From assembly GCF_025263565.1 (NCBI RefSeq), contig NZ_CP079865.1, positions 2,108,001-2,172,000 on the forward strand: a DNA stretch of 64,000 nt, written 5' to 3'. Shown here piece after piece: positions 35,024 through 44,484 of the stretch. The DNA is from Mycobacterium sp. SMC-8. Its GTDB lineage: Bacteria; Actinomycetota; Actinomycetes; Mycobacteriales; Mycobacteriaceae. The notes beneath the pieces were generated by a model. The model worked only from the letters and a program-made list of their open reading frames with translations, had not been told where the DNA came from and ran no database searches. A program made the translations under genes and the position numbers. Positions within the stretch are counted from its first letter, which is position 1, and every line of letters begins with the position of its first letter.

Positions 35024-35119
35024 CGGAAAAACCTAGCAAGGTCCGGACGCGGCTGCGGCCGGAGCGGTGAGATCGGCGGTGGTCCGGAGTCGGTATCCGT
35101 GAGAAGAAAGGAGAGCCGC

Positions 35120-35473
35120 ATGTCTATCGCCCACGTACTGGCGGTCGTCCATGTCCGCGACATCGCGATGAGCAGGCAGTGGTACGCATCCCTGTTCGGC
35201 CGCGGGGAGGACAACAACCCGATGCCGACCCTGGTCGAATGGCAGGTGCTGCCGGGGGCGTGGGTGCAGGTGTTCCACGACCCGGACAGAGCCGGAACAG
35301 ACGAGCTCAACGTCGCGGTGGACGATCTGGAGAACCACATCGCCGAGCTGACGCAGCGCGGTCTACACCCCGGCGACATCGTCGACGCGAGTAAAGGGGT
35401 GCGGCTGAGCCGCTTCCCGGACCCCGACGGGAACATCATCGGCCTCATCGGGGGATTCCGCGTCGACTACTGA
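35120..35473 (+). CDS. VOC-family (glyoxalase/dioxygenase-like) protein
   Basis: A 117-aa single-domain VOC protein. AHVLAVVHVRDIAMSRQWYASLFG starts the fold (quoted in part), VQVFHDP lies in the middle, and FPDPDGNIIGLI ends it with the usual Asp-Pro-Asp-Gly-Asn. Such proteins act as lyases, dioxygenases or resistance proteins. A strong ribosome site (AAAGGAGAG) lies before the ATG at 35120. Too small to infer the reaction. Confidence 0.85.
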   Translation: MSIAHVLAVVHVRDIAMSRQWYASLFGRGEDNNPMPTLVEWQVLPGAWVQVFHDPDRAGTDELNVAVDDLENHIAELTQRGLHPGDIVDASKGVRLSRFPDPDGNIIGLIGGFRVDY

Positions 35474-35517
35474 TCTGCCGCGTCCCCGGTCGTCATTGCG
35501 AGCGGCCCGTAGGCCAC

Positions 35518-36828
35518 CTAGTCGTTGCGGATGTTCGCGCGTAGCGTCCGCCCCGGGTAGCGGGTGCGGTAGCGCCCGCGGCGGACAAGCTCCGGCACGA
35601 CCAGATCGACGAACTCTTCGAAACACCCAGGGGTGTACGTGGCCAGCAGCATGAAGCCGTCGGCGCCACCGTCGTCGATGAACACTTCCAGCTGATCTGC
35701 CACCGACTCCGGCGTGCCGATCACCTGCGGCATCGAAAAGCGGAACGCGTAGATGTCGGCGGCCTCGGCAACGGTCACCCGCTGGCCCGCGCCCGTCGCG
35801 ACCAACGCGTCCTTGACACCCTGGATTCCGGGAACCGCGACCTCGTCGAGTGGGGTGAGCGGATCGAAGGTCGAGAAGTCCACACCCAGTTGACCGGACA
35901 GCATCGCCAGCGACGCCTCCGGCCGCAGCAGCGACCGCAGATGCGCGGCCTTCTCGGACGCCTCGGCGTCGGTCGCGCCGACGATGACCTGCGCGCCGTA
36001 GTACAGCTTGACCGCGTCCGGATCACGCCCGGCAGCGGCGACGCGCCCGCGGATGTCGTCGGAGTAGGCCCGCATCGAGGACGCCGTCGGCTGGATCGCG
36101 AAGATCGCCTCGGCGGTGGACGCGGCAAACTGTCGGCCCGGCTCGCTGGCTCCCGCCTGCCACAACACCGGTCGGCCCTGCGGCGAAGGAGCGACGAAAT
36201 GTCGTGCGCGGCACTGGAAGTGCTTACCCCCGAAGACGACCTCGCGGATCTTCTCGGGGTGCGCGTAGATGCCGGTAGCCCGGTCGGCGACCACCGCGTC
36301 GGGCTGCCACGAATCCCACAACTGACAGCACAGGTCCACATACTCGGCGATGCGCTCGTAGCGGATCGAGCGGTCCGGCATCTCCTGTCCGTAGGCCGCG
36401 AACTCCGACGGCGAGTACGACCCGACGATGTTCCACGCGATCCGCCCGCCCGAGAGGTGGTCGAGCGTGGACAGCCGGCGGGCCATCGAGTAGGGATGCT
36501 CGAACGCGGTCGACAACGTGATGCCCACTCCGAGATTCGTTGTCGCGCCGGTGATTATCGGCGCCAGTGCCGCCGGCTCATGCGTCGGGGCCTGCACCGC
36601 GTACCGCACAGTGGCGTCCGAGCTGTTCTCGAAGGAGTTGTACGGGGCCAGTTCGTCGGCCAGGAACACCGCGTCGAACAGCCCTCGCTCCAGCGTCTTG
36701 GCCAGATGTTCCCAGTACGGTGGCGACGCGTAGTCCCAGCCGACCTTGTCCTGCGGGTGGCGCCACATGCCGACTGAGTGACTGCTCACCCCGTGCTGCA
36801 TGAAGGCGAGAAAATGCGCCTTGCGCAA
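35518..36828 (-). CDS. NtaA/SnaA/DszA-family flavin monooxygenase (second of a pair)
   Basis: A 436-aa luciferase-like monooxygenase that would use FMNH2 and oxygen. Motifs include MWRHPQDKVGWDY, ERGLFDAVFLADE, STLDHLSGGRIAWNIV and VLWQAGASEPGR, typical of enzymes acting on dibenzothiophene sulfone, nitrilotriacetate or similar compounds. The TTG start directly abuts the upstream stop, with GGAG seven bases before it inside the preceding gene. It is the last gene of a four-gene operon and about 50-60% similar by eye to the gene before it. No flavin reductase is adjacent. Confidence 0.88.
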   Translation of the reverse strand: MRKAHFLAFMQHGVSSHSVGMWRHPQDKVGWDYASPPYWEHLAKTLERGLFDAVFLADELAPYNSFENSSDATVRYAVQAPTHEPAALAPIITGATTNLGVGITLSTAFEHPYSMARRLSTLDHLSGGRIAWNIVGSYSPSEFAAYGQEMPDRSIRYERIAEYVDLCCQLWDSWQPDAVVADRATGIYAHPEKIREVVFGGKHFQCRARHFVAPSPQGRPVLWQAGASEPGRQFAASTAEAIFAIQPTASSMRAYSDDIRGRVAAAGRDPDAVKLYYGAQVIVGATDAEASEKAAHLRSLLRPEASLAMLSGQLGVDFSTFDPLTPLDEVAVPGIQGVKDALVATGAGQRVTVAEAADIYAFRFSMPQVIGTPESVADQLEVFIDDGGADGFMLLATYTPGCFEEFVDLVVPELVRRGRYRTRYPGRTLRANIRND

Positions 36829-38154
36829 TCAATACTCCTGGAGGCTTTCGCGCAGTGTGGTTCCGGGGTAGCGGGTGCGGAAGCGTCCGCGTCGTTGCAG
36901 TTCGGGGACCAGTAGTTCGGTCATGTCGTTGAAGCAGCCCGGCGTGTCGGTGGCCAGCATCATGAAGCCGTTGCAGCCGCCGTCGTCGAGGTACTGCTCC
37001 ATCTGGTCGGCCACATCGGCCGGCGTGCCGACCGCGACCGGTGCGCCCATGGACACGCCGTAGATCTGGGCGGCCTCGCGCACGGTGACCGGGGCGCCGT
37101 CCTTGGCTTCGAGGATGGCGTCGAACAGGCCCCGGATGCCTTGGACGTCGGCGTCGACGACGTTGTCGTCCAGGCCGAGGGTGGAGAAGTCGAACCCGGT
37201 GTGCCCGGACAGGATTCCCAGTGCGCTTTCGATCTGGACGTTTTCGACGAACTCGGCGTAGCGGTCGTTGGCGCGGGATTTGTCGCGGTCGATGACGGTT
37301 TGCAGGCCGTAGATCAGTTTCACCGACTCCGGGTCGCGGCCGTGGTTGTCGGCGCGGGTGCGGATGTCGTCGGCGTAGGCGCGCATGCTTTTGGGTGTCG
37401 GGAAGATGCCGAACACCGACTCGGCGTGCTTGGAGGCGAATTCCCGTCCCTGGTCCGAGGATCCGGCCTGCCACAGCACGGGCCGCTTCTGCGGGGACGG
37501 GGCCACGAAGTGGCGACCTTTGGACTGGAAGAACTCGCCCTGGAAGTCGACCTCGCGGACCTTGGCGGGGTCGGCGAAGATCCCGTTCTCGCGGTCGTAG
37601 ACGATCGCGTCGTCGTCCCAGGAGTCCCACAGCTGATAGAGCAGCTGCATGTACTCCTCGACCACCTCGTAGCGTTTGTCGCGCGGGGTGAGGTTCTGCT
37701 TGCCCATCGCCTGGAACTCGCTCTTGGAGTACGAGGTGACGATGTTCCAGCCCACCCGGCCGCCGGTGAGGTGGTCCAGCGTGGACAGCTGGCGGGCCAT
37801 CATGTACGGCGGCACAAAGGAAGTCGACAACGTGATGCCGATGCCCAGGTGCTTGGTGAACGCCCCGACGATCGGCACCACGCTGGCCGGTTCGTGCACG
37901 GGGCACTGGCCGGCGAACTTCACCACCGGATCGGAGTTGCCCTTATAGGTGGTGTACGGGGCCAGCTCGTCGGCGATGAACATCGCGTCGAACAAGCCGC
38001 GTTCCATCGTGCGGCCCAGGTCGCGCCAATACTCCGGCCGCGACCAGTGATAGCCCACCTTGTCACGCGGGTGCGCCCACATCGTCGATGCGTGGTTCAT
38101 CACACCGTGCTGAACGAACCCGAGCAGATGAGCTTTCTTGACGTTCTCGGTCAC
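36829..38154 (-). CDS. NtaA/SnaA/DszA-family flavin monooxygenase (first of a pair)
   Basis: A 441-aa paralogue of the following gene: MWAHPRDKVGYHW, ERGLFDAMFIADE, STLDHLTGGRVGWNIV and VLWQAGSSDQGR. The GTG start overlaps the stop of the small membrane protein gene as GTGA. The pair may act on related substrates or in sequence. The upstream symporter suggests the substrate is taken up first. Confidence 0.88.
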   Translation of the reverse strand: MTENVKKAHLLGFVQHGVMNHASTMWAHPRDKVGYHWSRPEYWRDLGRTMERGLFDAMFIADELAPYTTYKGNSDPVVKFAGQCPVHEPASVVPIVGAFTKHLGIGITLSTSFVPPYMMARQLSTLDHLTGGRVGWNIVTSYSKSEFQAMGKQNLTPRDKRYEVVEEYMQLLYQLWDSWDDDAIVYDRENGIFADPAKVREVDFQGEFFQSKGRHFVAPSPQKRPVLWQAGSSDQGREFASKHAESVFGIFPTPKSMRAYADDIRTRADNHGRDPESVKLIYGLQTVIDRDKSRANDRYAEFVENVQIESALGILSGHTGFDFSTLGLDDNVVDADVQGIRGLFDAILEAKDGAPVTVREAAQIYGVSMGAPVAVGTPADVADQMEQYLDDGGCNGFMMLATDTPGCFNDMTELLVPELQRRGRFRTRYPGTTLRESLQEY

Positions 38155-38477
38155 GGTTGAACTCTCCGGTCGATGATGAAGGCGGTGGCCACGGCCGCGG
38201 CGGAGCCGATGGCCAGAACTGCTGGGAGATACCAGAAGACGGGGCTGACACCGAGCAGCACGATTACCGCCGTCGAGGCGGCCACCGCGCCGAGCGCCTT
38301 CCAGGCAAAGGTGCCGTGGTCCTCTTCCAGCCCGGCGGTGTCGATCTCGGCGGCCACGCCTAGCTCGGCCGAGGCCAGTACATCGCGGCGCACCCTGAAG
38401 AACGCCTGCACGGCCAGCGCCACGTACACCACGCCGACGGCGACGCCGATGACGACGGCGATCCAGAACGCGCTCAT
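38151..38477 (-). CDS. Small membrane protein paired with the symporter
   Basis: A 108-aa protein with three membrane segments (FWIAVVIGVAVGVVYVALAV; ALGAVAASTAVIVLLG; YLPAVLAIGSAAAVATAFII). It overlaps both neighbours (ATGA with the symporter gene, GTGA with the monooxygenase gene), so translation is coupled. By position it recalls the small accessory proteins found next to acetate-type sodium-solute symporters, but sequence support is weak. Function unknown. Confidence 0.75.
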   Translation of the reverse strand: MSAFWIAVVIGVAVGVVYVALAVQAFFRVRRDVLASAELGVAAEIDTAGLEEDHGTFAWKALGAVAASTAVIVLLGVSPVFWYLPAVLAIGSAAAVATAFIIDRRVQP

Positions 38478-39982
38478 CGGACCGGATCCGGTTCCGTCGT
38501 CGGGGCAGCGGTCGGCACGTCGCGCTCGGTGAGCGCCTCGCCGCGCCGCGTGAGCGCCTCGTAGTCGAATCTCTGCTGGGACAACAGGCTTATGCCGACG
38601 GCAGCCACGAGTGAAATGACCTCCAGGGTGATGATTCCGGGCAGTTCGCCGACGAACTCACGGACGGGGTAGCCGACGGCGATGGCCAGCACGAGGCTGG
38701 TGACGAACGCCGTTGAGGTCATGCGCTTCCAGAAGATCGCCAGCCCCAGCGGGATGATCAGCGAGGCCTTGAGGAAGTACACGGTGTTGACCAGATCCAC
38801 GTAGTCGATGCCGGAGCTGACCACGATGCCGCCGATCACGCCGGCGACGAGGATCGAGGCTTTGGTGTAGCGGAACAATGACTTCGGCGCGATGTCCGGC
38901 TTCGCCCGCTTGAGGATGTCGACCGCGACCACCGAGGACAACGCCGAGAACGCCCCGTCGATCGACGAGTAGCAGGCGTTGAGGATGATCAGGACATAGA
39001 GGGCGATCAGCACGATCGGCAGACCGAGGTGGCTGATCACGTACGGCCCGATGCCGCCGGGGCCGGCGGCTCCCAGATCCTGCAGCGTCACGCCGAACCC
39101 GAGGCCGACCAGGCCGAGCAGGCCGAGCACGATCGGGATCGGGTAAAACCACATGCCGGCCCAGACGAAGGTGCGACCGGCCGACGCGGGCTTTAGCGCC
39201 CACGCCTTCTGCCAGAACGTCTGGTCGGCCATCGTCGACGCGAGTAGGCCCAGCGCGAGCGAGATGCCGAAGGCGGCCGCGGCGGAGCCGTCGAGAGCAT
39301 TGAGCGTGTCGGCCCCTGCCTCGTCGACCTTTTGGAACACCAGCTCGGGCCCGCCGACTTTCTGCAGCACGTACAGCACCACGATCGCCGCGGGCACGGT
39401 GATGAGCAGTGTGTTGAACGTCGCCGTGATCGCCGAGGTCCACAGGCCGCCGAAATAGGAGTACACAGTGACCGTCGCCAGCGTCACGATGAGCACCACG
39501 GTGGGGTTGAGGCCGAAGATCACGCCCATCACCAACACCACGCCGAACAGGTTGATGAAGATTTCGGCGAGCAGCCCGAGCAGCATCGCCACCAGCATCA
39601 CCGTCGTGGCGGGTTTGTTCTGGAAGCGTTCGCGGATGAACTCCACGATCGTGTAGCCGGCCGGCATCTGGCGCCGCAGCCGCAGCGCGAACGGCACCAT
39701 CACCATCACCGCCAGGCCGTTGGGCACCACGAACCAGATCAGGCCGGAGGTACCGAAGCTGAAGGCCTGCGCCGACGACATCATCACCGCCATCGACCAG
39801 GTCCACACCGCGATCACCGAGCCGACGCCGAAGCCGAAACCGATACGGCGGTCGGCGATCACGAAATCGTGGGTGTTCCTCACCATCGAGCGGACGGTGA
39901 AGGCGACGACGAACATGAAGGCGCCCAGGCCCAGCATCAGGGCGAAGCCGATGCCTGGCGACAGGTCGGACGGATGGAACAC
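38474..39982 (-). CDS. Sodium:solute symporter family transporter
   Basis: A 502-aa SSS-family protein with about 13 membrane segments. DFVIADRRIGFGFGVGS near the N-terminus and ACYSSIDGAFSALSSVV in the middle fit the family, which couples solute uptake to sodium. It is the first gene of the operon with the small membrane protein and two monooxygenases, so it probably imports their substrate or a precursor. The GTG start has GAGGAG upstream. A leader of about 210 bases separates it from the CYTH gene, in which I see only short hairpins. Confidence 0.9.
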   Translation of the reverse strand: MFHPSDLSPGIGFALMLGLGAFMFVVAFTVRSMVRNTHDFVIADRRIGFGFGVGSVIAVWTWSMAVMMSSAQAFSFGTSGLIWFVVPNGLAVMVMVPFALRLRRQMPAGYTIVEFIRERFQNKPATTVMLVAMLLGLLAEIFINLFGVVLVMGVIFGLNPTVVLIVTLATVTVYSYFGGLWTSAITATFNTLLITVPAAIVVLYVLQKVGGPELVFQKVDEAGADTLNALDGSAAAAFGISLALGLLASTMADQTFWQKAWALKPASAGRTFVWAGMWFYPIPIVLGLLGLVGLGFGVTLQDLGAAGPGGIGPYVISHLGLPIVLIALYVLIILNACYSSIDGAFSALSSVVAVDILKRAKPDIAPKSLFRYTKASILVAGVIGGIVVSSGIDYVDLVNTVYFLKASLIIPLGLAIFWKRMTSTAFVTSLVLAIAVGYPVREFVGELPGIITLEVISLVAAVGISLLSQQRFDYEALTRRGEALTERDVPTAAPTTEPDPVR

Positions 39983-40196
39983 GGAGACACTCCTCGGCGC
40001 GGTGACATCACCCCAGCAAGGCTGGGCGCAGCGCGTGGGCTGCCGGCCCGGCCAGTGGGTGAGTTGACGGAGCCCGCGACTGGCGAACTCCCGCCACGGT
40101 GTGGTGGCTGCGTCAGCATCCGCGTGATGCTTGCTTGAGAAAAGAGTTGGGCTCAGCCTGAGCGGAATTGACGCGGCAGTGGCAGGCCGGGGAGCT

Positions 40197-40820
40197 TCAG
40201 GTGCCCTCGAATTCGTTCTGCCCGAGATTGTCGACGAACCGCGGGCCGAGCAGGTTCAGCTCGCGGCGGTAGTCCGCCGCCCACGTGCCGAACGGGTGAT
40301 GCGCCAGGTACTCGTTGCGGAACCGGTCGTCCTCGGACACCTCGGTGGTGCAGAACGACGGGATCGCCAGGTCGACCACCGGGCCGTTGCGCTCCACCTC
40401 GGCGAGCAGCAGGGGAGCGTTGCCGCCGAGGAACCGGTCGAGGACCCAGCCGTCCTCGCCGAGCCAGACCGACGACCTGACCTTGAGCACGACGTGCTCG
40501 GCCCGGGACACGATCTGCCCGGCGACCAACGGATCGAGATCTCGCTCGGCCTCGTAACGGGTGCCGCCGGCCGCAGGGCCTTTGGCCGTCATGGTGCCGA
40601 TCGCGTCGTCGCCCAGTCTCGTCACCAGGTCCCCGGGAGTTCCACTCAGGTCGGCGGGCGCTGGTCCCTGCAGCCGCACCCGCACCGCGTAGCCGTCGGA
40701 AGCGAACAGATAGGCCTGGGCGATCAGGACGGGAGTCGGATCGGAGGCGGCCACAGCGGGCATGTCGCGGACGAAGAACTTCCGTTCGAACTCGAAATCA
40801 CCGGAGCCGGAGTCGGACAT
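40197..40820 (-). CDS. CYTH-domain protein (triphosphate tunnel metalloenzyme)
   Basis: A 207-aa protein of the CYTH superfamily. FEFERKFFVRD at the N-terminus carries the signature ExExK-like strand, followed by VRVRLQG, MTAKGP and YEAERDLD with charged residues lining the expected tunnel, and KVRSSVWLGEDGWVLDRF. Relatives hydrolyse inorganic triphosphate or thiamine triphosphate, or make cAMP. The most likely activity is triphosphatase, but it is not provable here. Confidence 0.86.
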   Translation of the reverse strand: MSDSGSGDFEFERKFFVRDMPAVAASDPTPVLIAQAYLFASDGYAVRVRLQGPAPADLSGTPGDLVTRLGDDAIGTMTAKGPAAGGTRYEAERDLDPLVAGQIVSRAEHVVLKVRSSVWLGEDGWVLDRFLGGNAPLLLAEVERNGPVVDLAIPSFCTTEVSEDDRFRNEYLAHHPFGTWAADYRRELNLLGPRFVDNLGQNEFEGT

Positions 40821-40903
40821 AGGGCGACGCTAACCCGCTGCGGAGCCGGGCACCGGGCACGGCACTCGTGTCCGCCGCCGAAAATCTGGTAAAACTAATC
40901 AGA

Positions 40904-40936
40904 CTTGAGCGGAACACACTCAACCTTGACGGCGTT
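40904..40936 (+). promoter_or_regulatory. clpB control region: HAIR element overlapping a SigH/SigE-type promoter
   Basis: CTTGAGC-N7-ACTCAAC (40904-40924) matches the HspR HAIR consensus with one change in each half. GGAAC (40911-40915), a 17-base spacer and CGTT (40933-40936) match the SigH/SigE consensus. Bound HspR would cover the -35, so the two controls probably compete. Confidence 0.75.
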
Positions 40937-41005
40937 GGAGTGGAAGACAAGCATTTCAGGGGCCTGCTGTGCAGTCCTGACATACATATAGGAAAGGGAG
41001 GTGTC

Positions 41006-43552
41006 GTGGACTCGTTCAACCCGACGACCAAGACCCAGGCGGTCCTGACCTCGGCGCTGCAGGCGGCCACCGCCGCGGGGAACCCGCAGATCACGCCCGC
41101 GCACCTGCTGATGGCTCTGCTGACGCAGAATGACGGAATCGCCGCACCACTTCTCGAGGCCGTCGGCGTCGAACCCGCGACCGTCCGCGCCGAGACGCAA
41201 CGGCTGCTCGACCGGTTGCCCAGTGTCACCGGTTCGAGCTCGCAGCCGCAGCTGGCGCCTCAGTCGATCGCGGCGATCACCGCCGCGACCAACCTCGCCA
41301 CCGAGATGGACGACGAGTACGTCTCCACCGAGCACCTGCTCGTCGGTCTGGCCAGCAACGACACCGATGTTGCGAAACTCCTGACCGGCCACGGCGCGTC
41401 CCCGCAGGCGTTGCGGGAGGCGTTCGTCAAGGTGCGCGGCAGTGCCCGCGTCACCAGCCCCGATCCCGAGGGCACCTATCAGGCGCTGGAGAAGTACTCC
41501 ACCGACCTGACCGCCCGCGCGCGGGAAGGCAAGCTCGATCCGGTCATCGGCCGCGACACCGAGATCCGGCGCGTCGTGCAGGTGCTGAGCCGGCGTACCA
41601 AGAACAACCCGGTGCTCATCGGCGAACCCGGCGTCGGCAAGACCGCGATCGTGGAGGGCCTGGCCCAGCGCATCGTCGCCGGCGACGTGCCGGAAAGCCT
41701 GCGCGACAAGACCGTCGTGTCGCTCGACCTGGGCTCGATGGTGGCCGGCGCCAAGTACCGCGGTGAGTTCGAGGAACGGCTGAAGGCCGTCCTGGACGAC
41801 ATCAAGAACTCGGCGGGTCAGATCATCACGTTCATCGACGAGTTGCACACCATCGTCGGCGCCGGCGCGACCGGTGAATCGGCGATGGACGCCGGCAACA
41901 TGATCAAGCCGATGCTGGCCCGCGGTGAGCTGCGGCTGGTCGGCGCGACCACGCTCGATGAGTACCGCAAGTACATCGAGAAGGACGCCGCGCTGGAACG
42001 CCGATTCCAGCAGGTGCTGGTCGGCGAACCGTCGGTCGAGGACACCGTCGGCATCCTTCGTGGCCTCAAGGAGCGCTACGAGGTGCACCACGGCGTGCGG
42101 ATCACCGACTCGGCACTGGTCTCCGCGGCCACGCTGAGCGACCGCTACATCACCGCCCGGTTCCTTCCGGACAAGGCCATCGACCTGGTCGACGAGGCCG
42201 CCTCCCGGCTGCGCATGGAGATCGACTCGCGTCCCGTCGAGATCGACGAGGTCGAGCGGCTGGTCCGTCGCCTCGAGATCGAGGAGATGGCGCTGGAGAA
42301 GGAATCAGATGCTGCGTCGCGCGACCGTTTGGAGAAGCTGCGCTCCGAACTGGCCGATCAGAAGGAGAAGCTCTCCGAGCTGACCAGCAGGTGGCAGAAC
42401 GAGAAGAACGCCATCGATGTCGTCCGCGAGCTCAAGGAACAGCTGGAGGACCTGCGCGGTGCGGCCGACCGGGCCGAACGCGACGGCGATCTGGCCAAGG
42501 CCGCCGAGCTGCGGTACGGCCGCATCCCCGAGGTCGAGAAGAAACTCGACGCCGCCGTTCCGCAAGCCGAGGCGCGCGAGAACGTGATGCTCAAGGAGGA
42601 GGTCGGCCCCGACGACATTGCCGATGTGGTGTCGGCCTGGACCGGCATCCCGGCCGGCCGGATGCTCGAAGGCGAAACGGCCAAGCTGCTGCGCATGGAG
42701 GACGAGCTGGGTAAGCGCGTCGTCGGCCAGAAAGCCGCGGTGCAGGCGGTGTCGGACGCGGTGCGGCGCAGCCGAGCCGGTGTCGCCGACCCGAACCGGC
42801 CGACGGGCTCATTCATGTTCCTCGGCCCGACCGGTGTCGGCAAGACCGAGCTAGCCAAGGCGCTGGCGGAGTTCCTGTTCGACGATGAGCGCGCGATGGT
42901 CCGCATCGACATGAGCGAGTATGGCGAGAAGCACTCGGTGGCCCGCCTGGTCGGAGCACCTCCCGGCTACGTCGGCTATGACCAGGGCGGTCAGCTGACC
43001 GAGGCGGTGCGGCGGCGTCCGTACACGGTGATCCTGTTCGACGAGATCGAGAAGGCCCACCCGGACGTGTTCGACGTGCTGTTGCAGGTGCTCGACGAGG
43101 GCAGGCTGACCGACGGCCAGGGCCGCACGGTGGACTTCCGCAACACCATCCTGATCCTGACGTCCAACCTGGGCGCCGGGGGCTCCGAGGAACAGGTGAT
43201 GGCGGCGGTGCGCTCGGCGTTCAAGCCGGAGTTCATCAACCGGCTCGACGACGTGATCGTCTTCGACGGCCTGGAGCCCGGCGAGCTGGTGTCGATCGTC
43301 GACATCCAGCTGCAGCAGCTCGCCAAGCGGTTGGCGCAGCGCAGGCTGACCCTCGAGGTGTCCCTACCGGCCAAGCAGTGGCTCGCCCAGCGCGGGTTCG
43401 ACCCGCTGTACGGTGCGCGCCCGCTGCGCAGGCTGATCCAGCAGGCGATCGGTGACCAGCTGGCGAAGATGCTGCTCGCGGGCGACGTGCACGACGGCGA
43501 CGTGGTGCCGGTCAATGTGAGCCCGGACGGCGACAAGCTGGTGCTGGGCTGA
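41006..43552 (+). CDS. clpB: ClpB, AAA+ disaggregase
   Basis: An 848-aa Hsp100 protein. The N-terminal double repeat is followed by AAA+ domain 1 (Walker A GEPGVGKT; Walker B VSLDL and IITFIDELH), the coiled-coil middle domain (about 410-530), and AAA+ domain 2 ([25 protein letters not shown]). It pulls proteins out of aggregates together with DnaK. The GTG at 41006 is chosen: GGGAGG lies six bases upstream, and the protein then starts [11 protein letters not shown] as in other mycobacteria. It is controlled by HspR. Confidence 0.98.
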   Translation: MDSFNPTTKTQAVLTSALQAATAAGNPQITPAHLLMALLTQNDGIAAPLLEAVGVEPATVRAETQRLLDRLPSVTGSSSQPQLAPQSIAAITAATNLATEMDDEYVSTEHLLVGLASNDTDVAKLLTGHGASPQALREAFVKVRGSARVTSPDPEGTYQALEKYSTDLTARAREGKLDPVIGRDTEIRRVVQVLSRRTKNNPVLIGEPGVGKTAIVEGLAQRIVAGDVPESLRDKTVVSLDLGSMVAGAKYRGEFEERLKAVLDDIKNSAGQIITFIDELHTIVGAGATGESAMDAGNMIKPMLARGELRLVGATTLDEYRKYIEKDAALERRFQQVLVGEPSVEDTVGILRGLKERYEVHHGVRITDSALVSAATLSDRYITARFLPDKAIDLVDEAASRLRMEIDSRPVEIDEVERLVRRLEIEEMALEKESDAASRDRLEKLRSELADQKEKLSELTSRWQNEKNAIDVVRELKEQLEDLRGAADRAERDGDLAKAAELRYGRIPEVEKKLDAAVPQAEARENVMLKEEVGPDDIADVVSAWTGIPAGRMLEGETAKLLRMEDELGKRVVGQKAAVQAVSDAVRRSRAGVADPNRPTGSFMFLGPTGVGKTELAKALAEFLFDDERAMVRIDMSEYGEKHSVARLVGAPPGYVGYDQGGQLTEAVRRRPYTVILFDEIEKAHPDVFDVLLQVLDEGRLTDGQGRTVDFRNTILILTSNLGAGGSEEQVMAAVRSAFKPEFINRLDDVIVFDGLEPGELVSIVDIQLQQLAKRLAQRRLTLEVSLPAKQWLAQRGFDPLYGARPLRRLIQQAIGDQLAKMLLAGDVHDGDVVPVNVSPDGDKLVLG

Positions 43553-43559
43553 CCCTCGC

Positions 43560-43616
43560 CGAAATCGCGTTCCACGCGCTGAATTCGCTACTTGACGCGC
43601 GTGGAATGCGATTTCG
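43560..43616. repeat. Inverted-repeat element after clpB (copy 2)
   Basis: Arms CGAAATCGCGTTCCACGCG (43560-43578) and its near complement (43598-43616), 19 bases with one mismatch, around a 19-base centre. It begins eight bases after the clpB stop. The core matches the element after hspR, including the ACGCG that follows the arm there. Confidence 0.8.
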
Positions 43617-43687
43617 CGGGAAGGGTGACCGGGTTGTGACCCATTCGGATTCGGAGAGCGCCGTGTCGAGCGGATACTCTTGACGCA

Positions 43688-44470
43688 ATGGTTCCGCTTT
43701 GGTTCACGCTGTCCGCACTCTGTTTCGTGGGTGCGGCAGTTCTGCTGTACGTCGACCAGGACCGACGCCGCGGGCTCGGTCGTCGGCGTAAGTCGTGGGC
43801 GAAGTCGCACGGTTTCGACTACGAACACGAGTCGACCGACATCCTCAAGCGCTGGAAGCGTGGGGTCATGTCCACCGTCGGCGACGTGACGGCCCGTAAC
43901 GTGGTGCTCGGGCAGATCCGCGGCGAGGCGGTGTTCATCTTCGATCTCGACGACGTCGCTACCGTGATCGCTCTGCACCGCAAGGTCGGCACCAACGTCG
44001 TCGTCGACATGCGTCTCAAGGGCGTCAAGGAGCCCCGCGAGAGCGACATCTGGCTGCTGGGGGCGATCGGTCCGCGCATGGTCTACTCCACGAATCTCGA
44101 CGCGGCCCGCCGCGCCTGTGACCGCCGCATGGTGACGTTCGCCCACACCGCCCCGGATTGCGCGGAGATCATGTGGAACGAGCAGAACTGGACGCTGATC
44201 AGCATGCCGGTCACCAGTACCCGCGCCCAGTGGGACGAGGGGCTGCGCACGGTCCGGCAGTTCAACGACCTGCTGCGGGTGCTGCCGCCGGTCCCGTCCG
44301 CGGCCACCGGTCAGCCTGTCGCGCGCCGCACCGGCTCGCCGAGCCGCCCGCTCACCCCCGCCCCGGCGGGGCCGCCGCGGCCCGAGGCCGGTCGGCCCGA
44401 TCCGCAGCGCCGCACACCGCCACCGCCGCCGCCGCGTAATGGGCGGCAGTCGCCGAACTATCAGCGATAA
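43688..44470 (+). CDS. ttfA: TtfA, trehalose monomycolate transport factor (Rv0383c homologue)
   Basis: A 260-aa protein with one N-terminal membrane segment (LWFTLSALCFVGAAVLLYV), a cytoplasmic domain (about 25-200) and a Pro/Arg-rich C-terminal tail. Size, layout and position next to clpB match Rv0383c. In M. smegmatis and M. tuberculosis, TtfA works with the MmpL3 transporter in carrying trehalose monomycolate across the inner membrane, and it is essential. A -10-like TACTCT ends seven bases before the ATG, so it is probably leaderless. Confidence 0.88.
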   Translation: MVPLWFTLSALCFVGAAVLLYVDQDRRRGLGRRRKSWAKSHGFDYEHESTDILKRWKRGVMSTVGDVTARNVVLGQIRGEAVFIFDLDDVATVIALHRKVGTNVVVDMRLKGVKEPRESDIWLLGAIGPRMVYSTNLDAARRACDRRMVTFAHTAPDCAEIMWNEQNWTLISMPVTSTRAQWDEGLRTVRQFNDLLRVLPPVPSAATGQPVARRTGSPSRPLTPAPAGPPRPEAGRPDPQRRTPPPPPPRNGRQSPNYQR

Positions 44471-44484
44471 GTATCCTCTGGGGC

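Noticed and set aside
39983-40196. Possible riboswitch or leader peptide before the symporter gene
   Set aside because: Small hairpins (for example CCCAGC-CTT-GCTGGG) and a short open frame from 40119 exist, but no known riboswitch core could be matched and the peptide shows no attenuator-like codon run.
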